Of a stretch of DNA of 64,000 nucleotides, positions 1 through 7,847 are shown piece after piece. Origin of the DNA: Ruminococcus_G sp964621905 (GTDB lineage: Bacteria > Bacillota > Clostridia > Lachnospirales > Lachnospiraceae); NCBI GenBank assembly GCA_964621905.1, contig CAZUNG010000008.1, forward strand, positions 1 to 64,000, given 5' to 3'. Numbering within the stretch: the stretch's first letter is position 1; each line of letters starts with the position of its first letter. The notes beneath the pieces are model-generated. The model had not been told where the DNA came from and searched no databases. It was given only the letters and a program-made list of their open reading frames with translations. A program made the translations under genes and the position numbers.

Positions 1-21
1 GTTCAAGTCCCATCTCCTGCA
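1..21 (+). tRNA. 3' end of a tRNA, probably tRNA-Leu (5' part outside window)
   Basis: The first bases hold a T-loop (TTCAAGT) closed by G53/C61, the 3' half of a T-stem (CCCAT), a seven-base acceptor strand CTCCTGC and discriminator A. A T-rich run (22-30) follows directly and can act as the terminator. CCA is not encoded, as is common in Firmicutes. The deduced 5' acceptor strand GCAGGAG and the A discriminator fit bacterial tRNA-Leu, but the anticodon lies outside the window, so the isoacceptor is inferred. Confidence 0.72.
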
Positions 22-66
22 TCTTTTTTATTGTAAATTTCATAAAATTCATCGGCTGAAAAGCAC

Positions 67-365
67 TTAACCTTTTGCATTTTCCGGATTATCAATTTTT
101 GTATTGGAATCTTCAATCAGACGTTCTCTGTTCTCACTTGCCCATACCGGATCATGTTCGATCCATTTGATTTCCGAGAGCTGCACAGCCCCGTCGACCG
201 CTCTTGCCTTCTCATTGCCCGGTATGCGGTTTGCATTTGATTCCGGATACCTTCTCTTTCGTTTTGGTATCAGTATCAGCTGAGCTTTTTCTACATCCCA
301 TCAACACCATCGTTACAAGAAGTAATGCCGCCACTGCTGTTTTCTGCCCAAATCTTTTTTCTCAT
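67..365 (-). pseudogene. small lipoprotein remnant, two frameshifts
   Basis: A GGGGAGG ribosome binding site precedes an ATG at 365. The frame then needs a one-base shift within a run of six A to give a classic lipoprotein signal: a hydrophobic stretch ending in the lipobox VLMGC, followed by a Ser/Thr/Lys-rich linker. A second shift near the middle restores a frame that continues through a sensible hydrophilic tail (for example IKWIEHDPVW) to a TAA at 67-69. Joined up, the product would be a secreted lipoprotein of about 98 residues of unknown function. Either the gene has decayed or the assembly has two indels, one in a homopolymer. The family is not recognised. Confidence 0.6.
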
Positions 366-584
366 ACGAATTCCCTCCCCTTTTGAAATTAATTGCCGAC
401 ACACATACACACACTTTGCAGCGGAGACGCCTACAGTATACTGCAGGAAAATATCACAGCTGCGTCAAACCTGGCGCTCCCCGCGCTGCTGATCGCTTCC
501 GCAGAGCCCATGCCGCTGCAGCAGATGATTACCTTACTTGATATGAGTGACTGCATCCAGTCAATTGGGGAACAATAACTGACC
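366..584. other. intergenic stretch without a supported gene
   Basis: Apart from the ribosome binding site of the lipoprotein remnant (about 374-381), nothing here is convincing. A plus-strand open frame at 393-578 has no ribosome binding site. Its last 30 residues have a coding-like look (hydrophobic strand, then an amphipathic helix ending in SIGEQ), so it could be a scrap of a decayed gene. Confidence 0.4.
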
Positions 585-649
585 ATACCATAAGAACATG
601 CCACCAGGCCGCTTCTGCGATGCTGTCCGATGGCATGTTCTTATGGTAT
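585..649. terminator. long perfect hairpin downstream of the antiporter gene
   Basis: Two 19-base arms (585-603 and 631-649) are perfect reverse complements (ATACCATAAGAACATGCCA). They flank a 27-base loop. The element begins 13 bases past the antiporter stop codon on the minus strand. It lacks a clear U-run, so it may stabilise the 3' end of the mRNA or terminate inefficiently. Confidence 0.5.
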
Positions 650-662
650 CAACTGTATTTGT

Positions 663-1883
663 TTAGCTGTCTGCACTTAGCTCTCCCGCCCATTCAAACC
701 CTTTCTTAGCGGCGACAACAGCAATAATCTCATTAATGACAGCGGCTGCGGCAATCGTCCCCTGAATGATCCCGGCACAATCAGGTGCCGGACCAGACAA
801 GACAGAAACTGCAATCCCGGCAAACACAAGCGAAACCCCGGAATGCGGAAGCAATGTCAACCCCAGGTAATTTCGTACGGTCTTCGGTGACCTTGTAACT
901 GCGCCTCCCAAAAATGCCCCGAAATATTTTCCCACGGCACGTGCCAGGATATAGACCGCCGTAAACAGACCGGCTCCCAAAATCAAATGATAATTAAGCG
1001 GCGCTCCGAGATTTAAGATCACAAGAATTAAGGAAATCCCCAGAACCGGGGTAAAACCATCCATAATCTGCTCCAAACGCTTCTCTGTGACCATATTGGA
1101 AAATGTCGCAGAGAATGCCATGCCAAGCAGCATGAAGTTTAGAACCGGGCGCGGAAGAAGATGATTACATAAAAAACCGGCACCGGATGCAAGCAGAATC
1201 ATGACAATCAGCAGTGCCAATGTAGCGCCCAGACTCCTCTCTTTTTTCAATACAATGCCCGCCACCGCTCCGATACCCGCGCCAACTATCAGCGGCAGAC
1301 ATACCACCAGAGCAATCATATAAGCCGAAAGTTCTCCCGCTGAAAGCTGCCCTGCGACCAAAGCTATCGTTGTAAAAAAAACGACACATCCTACAATATC
1401 ATCCAGCGCCGCCATTGGAATCAGCGTGGACGTAACCGGTCCTTTCGTTTGAAACTCCCGCACTATAGAAAGAGCAGGTGCAGGTGCTGTGGCGAGAGCA
1501 ATTCCGCCAAAGACAAGGGCCAGATATAAGGGTACATGAAAAATCCAGAACACGATTCCAAAGACCGCCGAAACAGTCAAAAAAGTGCCCAGTGACTGAG
1601 TCAGCGTCGTAATTACTATAGACTTTCCGGATTTTTTTACTTTACTCCAGACAAGTTCCGTGCCGATCATCAACCCCACCGCACATTCCAGAACATGCAT
1701 CAGATTCTGATACCACCTGGCGGCAAGAAGTGTTTCATTGATCAGCGAAACAGCATGCGGCCCCAAAATCATCCCCGCAACCAGCCATCCCAAAATAGAA
1801 GGAAGTTTGATCCTGGCGACCGCTTTCCCCGCCAGGAAGGCAAGCAGCACCGCGGCAAGAAGCCGGATCATTAAAATCATCAT
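663..1883 (-). CDS. cation:proton antiporter (CPA family)
   Basis: Integral membrane protein of 406 residues with about 12 hydrophobic segments. It has the Na+/H+ exchanger fold signatures: a conserved APAPALSIVREF stretch around residues 134-145, followed by AALDDIVG with paired Asp residues near 161-162. In this family the Asp pair carries the exchanged cation and protons. There is no cytoplasmic TrkA-N/KTN tail, so it is a short form. I chose the third in-frame Met (1883): its ATG overlaps the TGA of the upstream TetR gene (ATGA) and lies 8 bases after AGGAGG, whereas the first Met is only 2 bases away. It is translationally coupled to the regulator and probably under its control. Whether Na+, K+ or another ion is moved cannot be read from the sequence. 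Confidence 0.88.
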   Translation of the reverse strand: MMILMIRLLAAVLLAFLAGKAVARIKLPSILGWLVAGMILGPHAVSLINETLLAARWYQNLMHVLECAVGLMIGTELVWSKVKKSGKSIVITTLTQSLGTFLTVSAVFGIVFWIFHVPLYLALVFGGIALATAPAPALSIVREFQTKGPVTSTLIPMAALDDIVGCVVFFTTIALVAGQLSAGELSAYMIALVVCLPLIVGAGIGAVAGIVLKKERSLGATLALLIVMILLASGAGFLCNHLLPRPVLNFMLLGMAFSATFSNMVTEKRLEQIMDGFTPVLGISLILVILNLGAPLNYHLILGAGLFTAVYILARAVGKYFGAFLGGAVTRSPKTVRNYLGLTLLPHSGVSLVFAGIAVSVLSGPAPDCAGIIQGTIAAAAVINEIIAVVAAKKGFEWAGELSADS

Positions 1884-2494
1884 TTGCATTCCCTCCTCTC
1901 AGCGATTCCGTACAGCATAAGATCCAGCACAGAAGACAGTTTTTCCTCGTGTTCTGCAATTATGAATCCAAAATCTTTTCCGGAATACGCCGGGCTGCTG
2001 AAATACCCATTGAACATTTCCTGCATCAGTTCATAATACTTCAGTGCTGTTGTTTCCGTTATTCCTTCCCGCAGCTTCAGCTGTGAAAGTGCTGCACGAT
2101 ATATCTGCTGGTTTAGTAAGTCAAACTCTTTTTTCATTTCCTTTATGCTTCCTCCCAAGCCCTGTGGCGGCTGCAGTACCGCCTCAAAAAAGATCCTGGC
2201 ATAATGTGGATTTTCCGAAAAGAATTGCAAACGCAGTTCCATGTATTTTTGAAGATCGTCGTTAATTTCCTGTCCCCGAAGGAATGCCTCTACATCTGAA
2301 AAACATTTTTCCACGCATCTTAAATACAGCTCCTCTTTCCCTTGGAAATTATGGTAAAAGAGACCTTTGGAGATCCCATAATTTTTGCAGATAACATTGA
2401 TCACCGTAGCTTCATACCCCTTTTGACCAAATTCCTGTATTGCCGCATTCATAATCCGCTCTTTTGTAAGTTCACTTTTTTCTTCTTTTCTCAC
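1880..2494 (-). CDS. TetR/AcrR family transcriptional regulator
   Basis: N-terminal helix-turn-helix of the TetR family (residues about 8-55: ERIMNAAIQEF, then ISKGLFYHNFQGKEELY), with a C-terminal helical ligand domain without recognisable specificity. The longest open frame starts at 2545, but that would put an operator and the -10 region inside the coding sequence. A GTG at 2494 lies 6 bases after GGGGGGA and gives a 204-residue protein beginning VRKEEKSEL. An ATG at 2509 is the alternative. Two near-palindromic TAGACC...GGTCTA sites sit over its promoter, so autorepression is likely. It is cotranscribed with the antiporter through a 4-base overlap. Confidence 0.88.
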   Translation of the reverse strand: MRKEEKSELTKERIMNAAIQEFGQKGYEATVINVICKNYGISKGLFYHNFQGKEELYLRCVEKCFSDVEAFLRGQEINDDLQKYMELRLQFFSENPHYARIFFEAVLQPPQGLGGSIKEMKKEFDLLNQQIYRAALSQLKLREGITETTALKYYELMQEMFNGYFSSPAYSGKDFGFIIAEHEEKLSSVLDLMLYGIAERRECK

Positions 2495-2516
2495 GTTCCG
2501 TCCCCCCATAGCAAAA

Positions 2517-2532
2517 TAGACCAACCGGTCTA
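2517..2532. promoter_or_regulatory. TetR-type operator 1
   Basis: Sixteen bases with perfect 6-base arms, TAGACC and GGTCTA, around AACC. It lies just downstream of the -10 element and over the expected transcription start of the TetR-antiporter operon. Confidence 0.65.
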
Positions 2533-2536
2533 TTTT

Positions 2537-2565
2537 ATTGTACATCTTTTAGACCGGCTAGTCTA
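2537..2565 (-). promoter_or_regulatory. promoter of the TetR-antiporter operon
   Basis: On the minus strand, TAGACT (-35, 2565-2560), a 17-base spacer and TACAAT (-10, 2542-2537). The -35 is inside operator 2, and the start site falls in operator 1, which is the expected layout for a self-repressing TetR gene. Confidence 0.6.
2550..2565. promoter_or_regulatory. TetR-type operator 2
   Basis: Sixteen bases, TAGAC...GTCTA with a CGGCTA centre. It shares its outer half-sites with operator 1, 17 bases away, and covers the -35 element. Confidence 0.6.
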
Positions 2566-2583
2566 TGATTATTTGTTAGTTTT

Positions 2584-3378
2584 TTATACGTATTTTATCA
2601 CATTAAAAATATTAATGACGATCATAGCAACCATGAGGCCCGCGAACAGTCTGTCAACATCCTTTTCCCGGATTTTTTTATTCACCTTTGTCCCTGCAAT
2701 TCCGCCCACAAGTCCGCACGATACCATCAATATCAAGGCCGCAACCGAAAACTCCGGTATTCTTCCTGTGATGATACTGCTGACAAGACTTGCCGACTGC
2801 GAAAACATAATGATATACAGGGAGTAAGATACCGCCTCCTTGGTCCCCATGGAAAAGAAATAATACAGAACGACCAGATTGACCGGACCTCCCCCGATTC
2901 CCAAAAAAGCGGATACCACACCGAGAGCGGCCCCAATGATAAGGAATACAAAATCACCCGCTACCTGAAGCGTCTTCACCTTACTCCTGTTGATCGTATA
3001 GATCAATGTCCCGATGGTCACCGCCAGCAGAACCCCCGCCTGAACAGCTCCGATTCTCTGTCCGCCGGCAAATCTGCTTAGAATTCTATGATACAGATCT
3101 TTCCCGAGCAGCCCGCCAATGACAGCACCTGACGCCAGTAACGCTGCCATCCGCGGGTCGAATTTTGACCGTTCTATATCTCTCAGTCTTTTCGCCACAG
3201 AGATTACAGACATGGAAAGCACCGTGCAGCCGGACAGAAAACTAACGGTATCCACCGGAAGTAATCCGGCTGCATCCAGCACCGGTTTGATGATGACGCC
3301 TCCGCCAATTCCACAGACTGCTCCTATGACAGATGAAAACAGACTGACTGCTGCGATGATGATAGCTTCCATATTCAC
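2584..3378 (-). CDS. TSUP (TauE/SafE) family membrane permease
   Basis: 264 residues, seven to eight hydrophobic segments. The two family repeats are visible: GIGGGVIIKP near residue 23 and GIGGGPVNL near residue 162. TSUP proteins export or import sulfite, sulfoacetate or other small organosulfur or organic anions. The substrate cannot be told here. The ATG at 3378 follows GGGGAG by 7 bases. It lies upstream of the TetR gene on the same strand with 89 bases between, which contain the TetR promoter, so it is probably a separate unit. Confidence 0.85.
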   Translation of the reverse strand: MNMEAIIIAAVSLFSSVIGAVCGIGGGVIIKPVLDAAGLLPVDTVSFLSGCTVLSMSVISVAKRLRDIERSKFDPRMAALLASGAVIGGLLGKDLYHRILSRFAGGQRIGAVQAGVLLAVTIGTLIYTINRSKVKTLQVAGDFVFLIIGAALGVVSAFLGIGGGPVNLVVLYYFFSMGTKEAVSYSLYIIMFSQSASLVSSIITGRIPEFSVAALILMVSCGLVGGIAGTKVNKKIREKDVDRLFAGLMVAMIVINIFNVIKYV

Positions 3379-3424
3379 GCTCCCCTACGGTTTGTTTATC
3401 CTTAGCTTATCCGATTTCATCCCG

Positions 3425-3452
3425 GTCATACATTGCTGAAAAATATTTGCAA
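3425..3452 (-). promoter_or_regulatory. possible promoter of the TSUP gene
   Basis: TTGCAA, 16-base spacer, TATGAC preceded by TG. Both boxes are partial matches, but the position fits (about 45 bases ahead of the start codon). Confidence 0.35.
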
Positions 3453-3458
3453 ACTTAC

Positions 3459-3509
3459 AAAAGAGCAGAGCAAATCGATGTTAAATGCATCAATTTGCCC
3501 TGCTCTTTT
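3459..3509. terminator. terminator after lspA
   Basis: Arms of 22 bases, AAAAGAGCAG... and ...CTGCTCTTTT, with only two mismatches (both wobble pairs in one orientation) and a short AT loop. The right arm overlaps the lspA stop codon. Because of the A and T tails it can work in both directions, ending the clpX operon. Confidence 0.75.
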
Positions 3510-3969
3510 AACGATTTTTTTTTCTGATATTTCCTATGCAGACCAGCAGGCCTCCCAGAAAAATAAACATATCTGAGAGATTAAAAACAAGATTTCTGAA
3601 TCTCTCCCATTTTACATTAAAACTAAAATAATCCGTCACATAACCCTTTCGTTTTCTGTCCGAAAGATTATTAAGACCTCCGCCGATGACCAGTGCATAG
3701 CCGAGCTTTGTTATTCGGCTGCCTCCGCTTTTTAGCTCACGGAAGAACTGTATGAGCAAACCTGTGATCACGGCTGCGGTCCCCCACAATGTAATCTGCG
3801 GTTTTTTTTCGAGCAGACCAAACGCGACACCCGGATTGTGCAGCCTGCGCAGCAGAATCTTATCCCCTGCAACCTCCCGGACCGTGTCTTCCTTAAGCGT
3901 CTTCTCGGCTTTTTTCTTTACGTGCCAGTCAAGCAGAAAAATAAGAGCTGCAATTCCAACAAATATCAT
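3508..3969 (-). CDS. lspA: lipoprotein signal peptidase (signal peptidase II)
   Basis: 153 residues, the usual length, with four hydrophobic segments. LspA cleaves the signal peptide of diacylglyceryl-modified prolipoproteins in the membrane. The family blocks are present: LHNPGVAFGLL (43-53), GGGLNNLSDR (96-105) and FNLSDMFIFLGG (129-140). The catalytic Asp pair is therefore D104 and D133. The family more often has N-x-A-D in the last block, so NLSD is a slight variant. It is the last gene of the clpX operon. It is probably one of at least two LspA paralogues in the genome (inference from the variant motifs), but it looks catalytically intact. Confidence 0.88.
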   Translation of the reverse strand: MIFVGIAALIFLLDWHVKKKAEKTLKEDTVREVAGDKILLRRLHNPGVAFGLLEKKPQITLWGTAAVITGLLIQFFRELKSGGSRITKLGYALVIGGGLNNLSDRKRKGYVTDYFSFNVKWERFRNLVFNLSDMFIFLGGLLVCIGNIRKKNR

Positions 3970-3995
3970 TGTCTACGCTTCCTTTCTCTGCCTCT

Positions 3996-4493
3996 CTATT
4001 CGGTCTTTTCCTCAGCTGCCGGCTCTTGCGGCTCTGTCACTTCTTCCTGCGGATTCTCTTTTGATTCATCCTCAGCTTTTTCTTCGGAAACCTCCGGTTC
4101 AACAATAGCTTCTTCGAATGGCTCTTCTTCCGCTATTTTAGAACCACATTTCATGCAGTATGTAGCACCTTCCACGACCTCAGCCTGACACACTGGACAG
4201 ATTTTATATCCGCGTTTTGCGGCCAGTTCTGCTCTGAGCTCTGAGATATTCAGCTGAATCTGCGAAATTTCTTCACAGATCACTGCAACTTCCTCATCAA
4301 CCGCTTCACCCACCGCGTATCTTTGAAATATCAATTCTCCCAGATCCTTATACTCTTTTTCCGCAGAACGCTCTGCGGAATGAATCTGTGCTTTCAGTCT
4401 CTGACTTTCAATAAACGCCTCCGTTTTTTTGCTGACATTTTCAGCTGCATTACTGATCGTTTTCCCCAAATCTTCAAGATTAATTTCCGCCAT
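3996..4493 (-). CDS. coiled-coil protein with a zinc ribbon and acidic tail
   Basis: 165 residues. Residues 1-95 are helical and heptad-like, rich in Glu, Lys and Ala. A zinc ribbon follows with C99-x2-C102 and C113-x2-C116 (CPVC...CMKC), and the last 45 residues are almost wholly Glu, Pro and Lys. There is no signal peptide or membrane segment, so it is cytoplasmic. The function is not known. The ribosome binding site AAAGGAG is 8 bases from the ATG, and the gene follows clpX after 33 bases. Its place between an unfoldase and a signal peptidase suggests an adaptor or assembly role, but this is only inference. Confidence 0.75.
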   Translation of the reverse strand: MAEINLEDLGKTISNAAENVSKKTEAFIESQRLKAQIHSAERSAEKEYKDLGELIFQRYAVGEAVDEEVAVICEEISQIQLNISELRAELAAKRGYKICPVCQAEVVEGATYCMKCGSKIAEEEPFEEAIVEPEVSEEKAEDESKENPQEEVTEPQEPAAEEKTE

Positions 4494-4526
4494 AGCAATT
4501 TCTCCTTTCGCTAGTCTGTCTCTTGT

Positions 4527-5975
4527 TTACTGATGCTCCTCCAGCAGAGCCGTTTCCTGTCCTCTCAGCAGGATTCTGGGACCACCGGTATGTTCAATAT
4601 ATTCCCTCGTAATGATGACTTCTCCAATATTATCATCCTTAGGAATCTCATACATGATATCCAGCATATATTCTTCAATGATCGCCCGCAGTGCTCTGGC
4701 GCCGGTATCTTTCAGCAATGCGCGGCTTGCAATCGCATGCAGCGCACCATCATCGAATTCCAATTTCACTTCATCCATCGCCAGCAGTTTCTTATACTGC
4801 TTAAGAATCGCGTTCTTAGGCTCTTTGAGAATTGAAACAAGCATATCCTCTGTCAATTCCTGGAGGGTAAAGACGATCGGAAGACGTCCCAGAAATTCCG
4901 GAACCATACCGAATTTTCTCAGATCTTCCAGCGTCACTTTGGAAAGTATATCTGGATCTTTATCGTATTTATCCTTCAGATCTGAACGAAATCCGATGGC
5001 TGCCTGTTTATTCAGCCGCTCCTTGATGACCTCCTCGAGATCCGGAAATGCCCCGCCGCAGATAAAAAGAATATTTCTGGTATTGACCGTTGTAAGGGGA
5101 ACCATTGCATTCTTACTGTTTGCGCCCACCGGCACTTCTATGTCCGCACCCTCAAGCAGTTTCAGCATTCCCTGCTGTACAGCCTCCCCGCTGACATCTC
5201 TCTGATTCGTATTTTTCTTCTTCGCAATTTTATCGATCTCATCCACAAAGATAATGCCGTGCTCTGCCCGTTCTACATCGTTGTCCGCAGCAGCCAGCAG
5301 TTTGGAAACTACACTTTCAATATCATCTCCGATGTATCCCGCTTCCGTCAGGGACGTGGCATCCGTAATTGCCAGGGGTACATCCAGAAGCCTGGCGAGC
5401 GTCTGAACCATATAAGTCTTCCCGCTGCCCGTCGGACCGATCATCAGCATATTGGACTTTTCGATCTCAATACCATCATTGTAGTCTGACAGCACCCTTT
5501 TATAATGGTTATAAACGGCGACTGACATCACTTTTTTCGCCTTCTCCTGTCCAATGACATACTCATCAAGCTGCGCCTTGATCCTGTGCGGCGCCGGAAC
5601 ATCTTTCATTGTAAACTTCTGTTTCGGCTCCTCCTCCTTTTGCTTTTTCTTTTTCAGACGCTGTTTTTCCGGCACGCGGTTCTGAATGGCGGAGAGATCC
5701 ACCATACCGATGTTTGGCATATTCTGCATCAGCTCACTGTAATTGGTTGTCCCGTTGTTCATGGAATCAAAACTTTTTTGCATACAGTCAGTGCAAATAT
5801 GAATATTGCTGGGCAGTTCAATCATTTTTCCTGCCTTGCTCTCAGGACGCCTGCACAGAAAGCAGACCTTCTCATAATCATCTTTTTTTTGTTTGTCACC
5901 AGAGACATCATCCGAACTGATCTGTCCGGTATTCGTGGTGCTATCTTCTATAATTTCTTTATTATCATCTGTCAC
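4527..5975 (-). CDS. clpX: ClpX-type AAA+ unfoldase with extended linker
   Basis: 482 residues, about 50 longer than a typical ClpX. It has an N-terminal zinc finger (C38, C41, C61, C64), then a long Lys/Glu/Gln-rich linker (about 70-125). The AAA+ core has Walker A GPTGSGKT (180-187), pore loop GYIGDD (213-218), Walker B IIFVDEID (241-248), the RDVSGEAVQQ block (from 259) and sensor-2 GARALRAII. The ClpP-docking IGF tripeptide is present (327-329), so it should dock ClpP and feed it unfolded proteins. There is no clpP beside it, unlike the usual tig-clpP-clpX order, so it is likely a paralogue. The start is a GTG at 5975. Confidence 0.9.
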   Translation of the reverse strand: MTDDNKEIIEDSTTNTGQISSDDVSGDKQKKDDYEKVCFLCRRPESKAGKMIELPSNIHICTDCMQKSFDSMNNGTTNYSELMQNMPNIGMVDLSAIQNRVPEKQRLKKKKQKEEEPKQKFTMKDVPAPHRIKAQLDEYVIGQEKAKKVMSVAVYNHYKRVLSDYNDGIEIEKSNMLMIGPTGSGKTYMVQTLARLLDVPLAITDATSLTEAGYIGDDIESVVSKLLAAADNDVERAEHGIIFVDEIDKIAKKKNTNQRDVSGEAVQQGMLKLLEGADIEVPVGANSKNAMVPLTTVNTRNILFICGGAFPDLEEVIKERLNKQAAIGFRSDLKDKYDKDPDILSKVTLEDLRKFGMVPEFLGRLPIVFTLQELTEDMLVSILKEPKNAILKQYKKLLAMDEVKLEFDDGALHAIASRALLKDTGARALRAIIEEYMLDIMYEIPKDDNIGEVIITREYIEHTGGPRILLRGQETALLEEHQ

Positions 5976-6002
5976 AGTTCAAATCCTCACTTTCATGGTC
6001 TT

Positions 6003-6031
6003 ATTATAGCTTAAATACCCCTGCCTCACAA
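6003..6031 (-). promoter_or_regulatory. promoter of the clpX operon
   Basis: TTGTGA (6031-6026), 17-base spacer, perfect TATAAT (6008-6003) on the minus strand, placing the start about 20 bases ahead of the GTG. Confidence 0.7.
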
Positions 6032-6062
6032 GTTAAGTTTTTCTTAAACAGAGCAGTATACA

Positions 6063-6109
6063 AAAAATCCCATCGAAAACATCCAAAAGATGTTTCCGGC
6101 GGGATTTTT
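6063..6109 (-). terminator. terminator after htrA
   Basis: Arms AAAAATCCC...AACATC and GATGTTT...GGGATTTTT enclose a five-base loop. The stem has about 21 positions with two or three mismatches and ends in a run of T on the minus strand, 21 bases past the htrA stop. Confidence 0.8.
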
Positions 6110-6129
6110 CAAACGATACCCCTCGCCCT

Positions 6130-7740
6130 TTACCGGAGGCTCTGCGGGAGGGCCTGCTGTTCTGAAGACTGTGCCGCGTCTGCCGGACGCTTATCCAGCG
6201 TTATGCTCAGCGTCACTTCCTTATATTCACCACTGTCAGCCCGCTGTACCACTACATCTACCGTTTCTCCGGCTTCATAGTATTCCAGTGCACTCACCAG
6301 TTCATTGTAGGTGCTTACCGTCGTTCCGTCAAATTTTGTTACGATGTCGCCTTTTAACATACCTGCTTTTTCTGCCGCTGTTCCGGCTGTCACGTCATAC
6401 ACGAAAACGCCTGTCGGCATGTTGTACATCTGTGAAGTCTCCGCCGATACATTTTTGCAGCTGATTCCCAGATATGCAGATTTATCTTCATCTACCTTCG
6501 CCCTGGTCTTGCGGTTCATCAGGTCATCCAGGATCGGTTCCGCTGTGGATACCGGAATCGCATATCCCATACCCTCGACTGCATTGGATGCAAATTTCAC
6601 GGAATTGATGCCGATCAGTTCTCCGTTCATATTCAGCAAAGCTCCGCCGCTGTTTCCCGGATTGATCGCCGCGTCTGTCTGAATCAGATTTGCAGTTACA
6701 TTTTCCACCGTCACTTCACGGTCGAGTGCACTCACATAGCCAGAGGTTACGGACTGACCGTACCCCAGAGCATTGCCGATTGCCACCACCTGTTCTCCTA
6801 CTACCAGATCATCAGAATTGCCGATAGAGGCAACTTTAATCTGTGACAGCGTATCCTCTGACAGCTTGGAAAGATCAACAGCAACAACTGCAAGATCATT
6901 GTCAGCGTCCGTTCCTTTGATCTGTGCTTCCACCGATGAATTGTCGATAAAACTTACGGTAATCGTATTCGCACCGGACACAACGTGGTTGTTTGTCGCT
7001 ATCAGCAGCTCACTGTCATTCTGTCCCACAATGATGCCGGAACCACTGCTCTCACTTTCATAGGCCTGTGTTCCGCCGAAAAAGTCCTGAACCTCCTGCA
7101 CACTCTTATTGCTGATGGATACCAGTGACGGCATAGTATTGCGGGCAACATCTGCCACTGTGCTGCCCGAAGTATTTGTGGGCTGTGCTTCTGCTTTCAC
7201 ACTGTCACCGGAGGTAGTCGTCTCCGTGGACGGAATCGTCTGCTGGATCTGTGTCTGCTCTTTTTTGCCGCCAAGTGAGGTTATCCCAAGAATTGTCAGC
7301 CCTGAAATCAAACCAAAGACAAGTGCCAGAGCCGCGCATAAGCCAAACTTTTTCAGTGTTGGGTTCACTGGCTTTTTTATTTTTTGGGGAGGCTCGGACT
7401 GTAAGTTTGAAAAATGGTACGAGTCATAATGAACCGAGTCTTTTCCCCCGGTATTCTGTTGCCCTCCCCATGTGCTCTGCGTATTTTGTGTCTGCCCTGC
7501 AGTCTGGTCCGTCCATGTACTGCGGCTGTCCCACTCCTGTCTGTTTTCCTGCCCTGACTGCTGCTGCAGTTTTGGATTCACCCAGCTATATGTTGTATCG
7601 CTTTGTTCCTGCACCTCTGTTTCCCCGGCACGCCCCTGCAGATCCTGATTCTCGTCTGCGGCCTGATTTTCCAATTCTGTATCATCATTCAACGGAACAG
7701 AATCAAATCCGTTTCCATCTTTCTTCCATTCGTCACTCAT
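6130..7740 (-). CDS. htrA: HtrA/DegP-type membrane-anchored serine protease with PDZ domain
   Basis: 536 residues. A long Gln/Ser/Asp-rich cytoplasmic head (1-130) leads to one membrane helix (about 131-156) and an extracellular linker. The trypsin-like domain has a triad H252 (ATNNHVVSG), D282 (DADNDLAVV) and S364 (INPGNSGGALL). One PDZ domain ends the protein (about 430-520, YLGISCKNVS to ALEYYEAG). HtrA proteins degrade or refold misfolded exported proteins at the membrane-wall interface. The start at 7740 follows GAGGT, whereas the longer open frame from 7848 has no such site and would include the promoter region. It ends with its own terminator. Confidence 0.92.
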   Translation of the reverse strand: MSDEWKKDGNGFDSVPLNDDTELENQAADENQDLQGRAGETEVQEQSDTTYSWVNPKLQQQSGQENRQEWDSRSTWTDQTAGQTQNTQSTWGGQQNTGGKDSVHYDSYHFSNLQSEPPQKIKKPVNPTLKKFGLCAALALVFGLISGLTILGITSLGGKKEQTQIQQTIPSTETTTSGDSVKAEAQPTNTSGSTVADVARNTMPSLVSISNKSVQEVQDFFGGTQAYESESSGSGIIVGQNDSELLIATNNHVVSGANTITVSFIDNSSVEAQIKGTDADNDLAVVAVDLSKLSEDTLSQIKVASIGNSDDLVVGEQVVAIGNALGYGQSVTSGYVSALDREVTVENVTANLIQTDAAINPGNSGGALLNMNGELIGINSVKFASNAVEGMGYAIPVSTAEPILDDLMNRKTRAKVDEDKSAYLGISCKNVSAETSQMYNMPTGVFVYDVTAGTAAEKAGMLKGDIVTKFDGTTVSTYNELVSALEYYEAGETVDVVVQRADSGEYKEVTLSITLDKRPADAAQSSEQQALPQSLR

Positions 7741-7776
7741 CGTTCTTACCTCACTTTTTTTGACCCTCGTCGTCAT

Positions 7777-7814
7777 CTTATAATCACAGTGTACTTTTAA
7801 ATTGTGTTCAATTT
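7777..7814 (-). promoter_or_regulatory. possible htrA promoter region with palindrome
   Basis: The minus strand has a TATAAG box (7782-7777) ahead of the start. Upstream lies a short palindrome, AAATTG TGTT CAATTT (7799-7814). No good -35 box is visible at 17 bases. A regulator may bind the palindrome. The assignment is weak. Confidence 0.3.
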
Positions 7815-7847
7815 GTGATAAAAACTTTAACAAAGGGTGAAAGAGCA

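Noticed and set aside
204..386. Plus-strand open frame of 60 codons
   Set aside because: It lies antisense to the lipoprotein remnant, has no ribosome binding site and shows no domain. The minus-strand lipobox reading is far better.
393..578. Plus-strand open frame of 61 codons
   Set aside because: No ribosome binding site and no upstream promoter. The tail is coding-like but too short to assign, so it is mentioned only as a possible scrap.
2494..2545. TetR start at 2545
   Set aside because: It would place the -10 region and an operator in the coding sequence. The GTG at 2494 has a good ribosome binding site.
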